Shown in pieces: positions 24,964 through 29,476 of a stretch of 29,476 nucleotides of DNA. Position 1 is the stretch's first letter, and every line of letters starts with the position of its first letter. The position numbers were made by a program, and so were the translations under genes. Source of the stretch: Ministeria vibrans ATCC 50519 (taxonomy: Eukaryota; Opisthokonta; Filasterea); assembly GCA_943704425.1 (NCBI GenBank), contig CALSCP010002457.1, positions 113,874 through 143,349 on the forward strand. The letters run 5' to 3'. The notes beneath the pieces were generated by a model. That model was given only the letters and a program-made list of their open reading frames with translations. It ran no database searches and was not told the DNA's origin.

Positions 24964-26758
24964 CTTAATCTGTTTGAGCCTGTCCAGGTTGGGTCCGTAA
25001 TAAGCACTTTGCCAGTCAGTAAGATCGCGATCCAAGTAGTTCACGTAGACTGATTGGGAGAGATACGGTAAGAGCTGAGTGTAGAGTGTCTGAGTCCATT
25101 GGATCATCACTGAATTTAACTGTGAACAAAACAATAGAGCCAAAATCAAATGAGATTGAGTGAGACTGACACCTAACTGAGTGTGACAATCTCTCTCTCT
25201 CACTGACAGTGCAGCGCGTGCTTACGGATTGGTCTTCCCAATGGCCATCAATGACAAAGTTGCTGAGTTTGTCGCGATGAGGAAATGCGGTCTGAGTGGG
25301 GGCAACTTGATTGATGAGCCCACCCATGAGATTGAGGTAGATTGCTGAGCGGGTGGGGTCGGGGATGGCTATGAGACCCTTGTAGATAATCTATGTGGGG
25401 AAAGGGGTCATGTCAGGGTGTCACTTGTGAGTAGGGGTAGGGATAGTGTTGTCGTTAAGGGTTCCACTTGTGAGTAGAATTTTTTTTTGTACGTCAAGTG
25501 CCTCTTGCGGAAAGGGCTTGTCGAGAAAGGCGCTCTTTTGCTTGCCCGCAATGGGCAAACCAAGACCGCCCGAGAAGTTCTGATGGGCCTCAACAAAGGT
25601 CGACATGGTCTGGAAGGCAGTGCCATTGGAGGCAGACGCAAGCGCAACAAAGGGTGCCAGAGCCGCACGACCCGCACTGCTGTCGTTGGAGTGCCAAATG
25701 CCTAACATACCACGCCGTCATTAAGGAGTGTTTTTATTCTTTTTGGCCAATCTAACCTTGAAGGAGCACAGTGGGTTTGTCTTCCATGACAAAGAGACAG
25801 AAGAAGGAGAAGGCAGGGTGGCGGTCGTGAAAGGAAAAGTACAAGTCGGTAACGTTGAGGGCAACGTCGAAGGGAAACGAAAAGAGTGAGTAAAGGAAGA
25901 GCTGCTCGGCAGGTTGAACGGAGAGCGCCGAGGTGAAGGAGGTCACAACGCCAAAGTTGGCTCCTCCCCCACCACGCAACGCCCAAAACAAATCCGGATC
26001 GGACGTGTTGGTGACTGTGATAACACGTGTGTTAGTCGGGTCGTCCAGTGTGACCATACGCATGGAGACAACACGGTCGCAGCCAAGACCACCGCTGCGC
26101 GAGGTCCAGCCAATCCCACCGCCCAGTGTGAACCCCGCAACACCCACACTGGGACACACGCCCGTGGGGGAGTGAACCCCAGCTTCGGTCGTCACGCGCA
26201 GGTATGTGTCAAACAGGGTTCCGGCTTGTACGGTCGCCAGCATGGTCGTTTTGTCAATGGTAACCTGTGCATACAACGTTTGCGGATGACACACTCATTC
26301 ACTGCTGATTTTTGGCGATTCTCTCTCACCTGATTCAACCGACTGAGATCAATGGCAAGGCAGGCGTTGCACAGACTCCAGCCTTCAACGTTGTGGCCGC
26401 CGGCCCGCACGACAAGGCGCATGGCGTGACGCCGGGCAAAGGCCACAGCGAGGATGACATCCTCCTCCTCTGCCGCATACACAAACATGGCGGGTGCCGT
26501 GACAAAGCGCGTGTTCCACTGAACCGTCGCATTGGCATAGCCTCCGGCCACTGGGAACTCAACGGTGCCCGACAGCTCCCGTTCGAAGTCGGCCAGCTCC
26601 GCTGCAGGGAGAACGGCGTAACCCGGCAAAATCTTCGGCAATCCTTCCGGAAGGGCGCCCACATTGGCCGCCGCAGTGTGCCCAGCACATCGAACACACA
26701 GTGCCGAGGCGCTCCAGAGGGAGGCAACGCAGGCAATGGCCACAAGAAGAAAATTCAT
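24964..26758 (-). CDS. Secreted FAD-linked oxidoreductase, berberine-bridge type (3' end missing)
   Basis: Exons 26758-26330, 26264-25757, 25701-25493, 25390-25226 and 25119-24964 give 489 residues. The N-terminus is a signal peptide. The FAD-binding PCMH fold is clear: VVRAGGHNVEGWSL, with H122 as the 8-alpha-histidyl FAD site, and GVCPSVGVAGFTLGGGIGW, with C180 as the second, 6-S-cysteinyl site. Covalent attachment at two points is therefore likely. The C-terminal berberine-bridge domain shows YVNYLDRDLTDW and AYYGPNLDRLKQIK. Such enzymes oxidise sugars or other small substrates using O2; the substrate here is unknown. The family normally continues past IK with a short DP-x-N-x-F type ending of 15-20 residues. 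Here a GTACAA donor follows IK, but no exon with that ending is found before the V-ATPase exons. The start is 58 bases from the divergent CFAP100 start. Confidence 0.88.
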
Positions 26759-26816
26759 TTGATCTCGGAAGTACAACTTAAAAATTAGTACTCAACTTGC
26801 TGCCTTGCTCCCTCCC
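26759..26816. promoter_or_regulatory. 58-base bidirectional promoter region
   Basis: Only 58 bases separate the start codons of the FAD oxidoreductase (-) and CFAP100 (+). The left half is AT-rich and the right half CT-rich. The two transcripts must share this region or have overlapping 5' ends. No core element is recognised. Confidence 0.4.
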
Positions 26817-28242
26817 ATGTCATCTGCCTCCACTGCACTACCTCCTGTGGTGCAGTCGACACCGACGGCAACTACGGTGATGAAAACGACGACGGCGACG
26901 AAGACAAGCACCGTTGCCCCTCGCAACGGGAGGAACCCCCCCACCTCTTCATCCTCGTCGTTTGCGTCAGGCTTGCCCTCTCCTCGACGATCAAGCTCTC
27001 AAAAAGGCATTAGTTTTGGCGGCAATAGTCCTGTTGAGGTCGCGCCGTCTGCGTACATGGAACGAATCAAAACCAATCCTTTTCGCGCCGCGACGCGACC
27101 CGCGAGCGACGACGCTGCGAGTCGCCTGATCAGCCAGCGTCGACGCTCCAGCGCCTCGCTTGATCCTTTCAACTCGACTGTGTCAAAGCTCTCATCTGTA
27201 CATGCGAGCGACGCTACCAAGCAGCGTCCCGCTGTTCTTTCGCTGTCAACACTCCGTCGCGACCCTCGCGCTGCCGGCGTTGATGAGCACCTTGAACCCA
27301 TGCCGTCACTGCAAGCCTCATCGTCGTCCCGCCCGATCTTTCAGGCCACCGGTGAGCTCGTGTCTAGCATGAATGCCAGTGGGCGTCACGACATGTCGAC
27401 GCAGCGACGTGAGCTGTTTCTTGTCGAGTACGAACTGGGTATCAAGCGTGAAGAGGTGCGCAAGCTCGAGGACGCCGTTGCGATCGAGACGGCGCGTCTG
27501 GCTGCCGACGAGCGAGCGCTCGAGGCGGACTCGGACAAGTTTGACGAGTTCCTCAAGGACAACGATCGCGCCCTTGTCGAGGCACTCAAGCGAGCCGACG
27601 AGGAGTCAAAACTGAAATCAAACAAGGTCTTCCATTTCGTCAAATTATTCTAACAATAATAATAATTTGACGAATGTGTTTTACAACCCTTTAGATGAAC
27701 GATGTGAAACGAATCAAGGCAAAAATTGCTGTGCTTCAGAGCGAGATGGCACGCAACGAAGAGACTCTGGCCGAGTACAAGGGATACCGAGACTTTTTGC
27801 GCCAATTCACGCCTGTTGAATGGCTCGCGGAACGCCGAGCAGAGCGGCAACGCAAGAAGGAAGTCAAGGCAGCAGCAGCAGCAGCAGCAGCAATACAAGC
27901 GCGGGAGGTTGTCGAAGCGACAGTCGCAGGGAGCACGGTGGCGAGCAGTCGACCGGGGAGCACAGGCACTCGCACCAACGCAAGTATCACCGGCAGTACA
28001 AGTCGACGCACAACATCACACCACCATGGCCACCACCATCGACACCGATCTAACTCACGCTCGAGTGCGACCAGTGGCGGCGGTGGTGGTGGTGGTGGGC
28101 GTGCGGCTGCAGGCGCAGGTCCCGCCAGTGTCATCCGTGAGCGCATGAGTCGTCGTCCCAGGTACACACATATCCTTTCTTAATAAATAATAATAATAAT
28201 TCTTATTATTATTATTATTATTATTATTAATTAAAATAATTA

Positions 28243-28273
<31 letters not shown>

Positions 28274-28324
28274 CTTCTTCTTCTTCTTCTTCTTCTTCTT
28301 CTTCTTCTTCTTCTTCTTCTTCTT

Positions 28325-28355
<31 letters not shown>

Positions 28356-29173
28356 GTATCATGAATAAATGGGTTGTATTCTTTCTGTATTCTTCTTCTA
28401 TTCTTATTATTATTAATGTTATTATTACTGCTAATTAATAAACCTTTAGTGTTGTATCGTCTACGGGGCTCTCTGAAGGCACAGTTCAGTCACGCACACA
28501 CAGTCGTACTCCAAGTCAGAGTGCGATTGACCCATCAACGCACACGCGCACGTCACTCATCACCAAGACACACCGCACGTCTCGCACTGCCCTCATGAAC
28601 ATCACCACTCCCACTGTTGACCATGACACGTCGACAAGTGAAGAGGAAGAGGAAGATGAAGAAGAGTACTTTACACAGCCTCAGCAGCTACTCGACCTAT
28701 TGGCTGATTTGGAAGTACACACACACACAAATTGGCGCTACTTTAATATTAATTTATTATCAATTTGTAGGAACGGAATTTGTCGTTGATTCAAAGCAGT
28801 CAGGAGACGGAAGAGGCACTTGAAGAGCTGAGGCAGCAGCGAAAGGACATTGAGGAAGGGATGGAGCGGGAGACAAGTGCGCTGGAGCAGCAGATTGAGT
28901 CGCTGACACGCACTATTCGAGATGAGGAGGATCGTGCAGTGTTCCTCGAGCTGAGAGAGAAGTAAGTTTTTCTAACCTCCCAGGATAGATCAGCCAACGT
29001 CCACATAATTGATCTGTTTAAAAATTATTGTTTTAGAATGACATCTTTTGGGGGAGTGAGCGTGGAGGAACAGGAGCGAATGGCAGAAACACTGTCGCGC
29101 AAAGTGGAGGTTCAAATTATTCACTCACTGTCAGAGTTCATTGTACTATTGCTCACACACACACACACACACA

Positions 29174-29261
<88 letters not shown>

Positions 29262-29419
29262 ACTACTACTTTTTGTAGGAGGTTCATCGAGAGTGTGTGG
29301 GTGAGAATGAGGCCCACGTGGGGACAGTGCAAATGTTGACCAACATTGAGAATCGACTGGAGGAGCTCATGGCAACACTAGAGCGGATTCCGCGCGAGCA
29401 AGTGCGACTCGCTGAAAAG
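26817..29419 (+). CDS. CFAP100: CFAP100 (CCDC37/MIA1), axonemal coiled-coil protein, 3' end beyond window
   Basis: Exons 26817-27626, 27695-28161, 28450-28714, 28771-28961, 29037-29109 and 29279-29419 join in phase to about 649 residues so far. A GTTGGT donor follows, so at least one more exon lies to the right. The N-terminal 190 residues are Ser/Thr/Arg-rich. The DUF4200 coiled coil starts at RRELFLVEYELGIKREEV and includes KFDEFLKDND and YKGYRDFLRQFTPVEWL. A low-complexity insert with poly-Ala, His and poly-Gly follows, then an acidic EEEEEDEEEYFTQPQQLLDL block and a second coiled coil (ERNLSLIQSSQETEEAL). CFAP100 belongs to the modifier-of-inner-arms complex, which regulates the I1 dynein of motile cilia (MIA1 in Chlamydomonas). 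Intron 2 holds TTA/TTC repeats and intron 5 a CT array. Its presence indicates a motile flagellum. Confidence 0.92.
28192..28354. repeat. TTA then TTC trinucleotide repeats in CFAP100 intron 2
   Basis: Imperfect ATT/TTA repeats (28192-28273) change into about 27 pure TTC units (28274-28354). The sense-strand TTC (GAA-class) run lies in the middle of a 288-base intron. Confidence 0.95.
29176..29259. repeat. (CT)n microsatellite in CFAP100 intron 5
   Basis: About 42 CT units, preceded by a short (CA)n run (29154-29172), end about 19 bases before the acceptor of exon 6. Confidence 0.95.
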
Positions 29420-29467
29420 GTTGGTTTGATTTATTACCACATACACTAAACAAAACACATACGCCCG

Positions 29468-29476
29468 CCCCCCCCC
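29468..29476. other. Poly-C run at the right edge
   Basis: Nine Cs end the window inside what should be a CFAP100 intron. A homopolymer at the very end is typical of a contig edge or low-quality read end. Confidence 0.5.

Noticed and set aside
24647-25119. A genuine FAD oxidoreductase / V-ATPase fusion gene
   Set aside because: The exon phases do not match: joining 24964 to 24779 gives a stop about 18 codons later, and the two proteins share no cellular topology or pathway.

Overview
The window is nuclear DNA from a compact, intron-rich eukaryotic genome. Every gene except one is broken by short GT-AG introns (45 to about 670 bases). Exons are GC-rich, while gene starts and spacers are AT-rich or filled with microsatellites (CT, CA, GT, TTC, poly-A/T). 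A CFAP100 homologue (a protein of motile 9+2 axonemes) points to a flagellated organism, most likely a unicellular protist. SEC13, eIF3c, TRM112, TYW3, SCFD2 and a MARK/Par-1 kinase are ordinary eukaryotic genes. I cannot name the lineage from the sequence. The window begins in CA/AT repeats and ends in a poly-C run, so it may be a whole contig.

Layout. 159-1953 (-): secreted LamG/EGF-type protein, running off the left edge. 2130-4365 (+): SCFD2-like Sec1/Munc18 protein. 4438-5000 (-): TRM112. 5220-9467 (-): MARK/Par-1 kinase with UBA and KA1 domains. 9703-11484 (-): secreted GH79 heparanase-like glycosidase. 11564-12735 (+): secreted PAN/apple-domain protein, followed by a decayed copy of its C-terminal region at 12880-13009. 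13176-15856 (-): Ste11/MAPKKK-like kinase with HLD in place of HRD. 16032-16402 (-): possible very small secreted peptide. 16641-18626 (+): SEC13. 19048-22975 (+): eIF3c. 23152-23970 (+): TYW3. 24225-24779 (-): only the C-terminal part of V-ATPase subunit a. 24964-26758 (-): secreted berberine-bridge-type FAD oxidoreductase lacking its last residues. 26817-29419 (+): CFAP100, running off the right edge.

The genes do not form one pathway. About half are housekeeping genes for translation, tRNA and translation-factor modification, vesicle traffic and signalling. Four or five encode secreted or surface proteins. Several neighbours are divergent with very small gaps: 58 bases between the FAD oxidoreductase and CFAP100 starts, 79 between GH79 and the PAN protein.

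I rebuilt exon-intron models by hand from reading-frame phase and family conservation. Reported CDS spans include introns; exon coordinates are in the evidence. The strongest oddities are the abutting truncated FAD oxidoreductase and V-ATPase genes on either side of a CT array, the decayed copy of the PAN protein gene, the HLD kinase, and the frequent GTAC 5' splice sites. I found no clear new multi-gene system.
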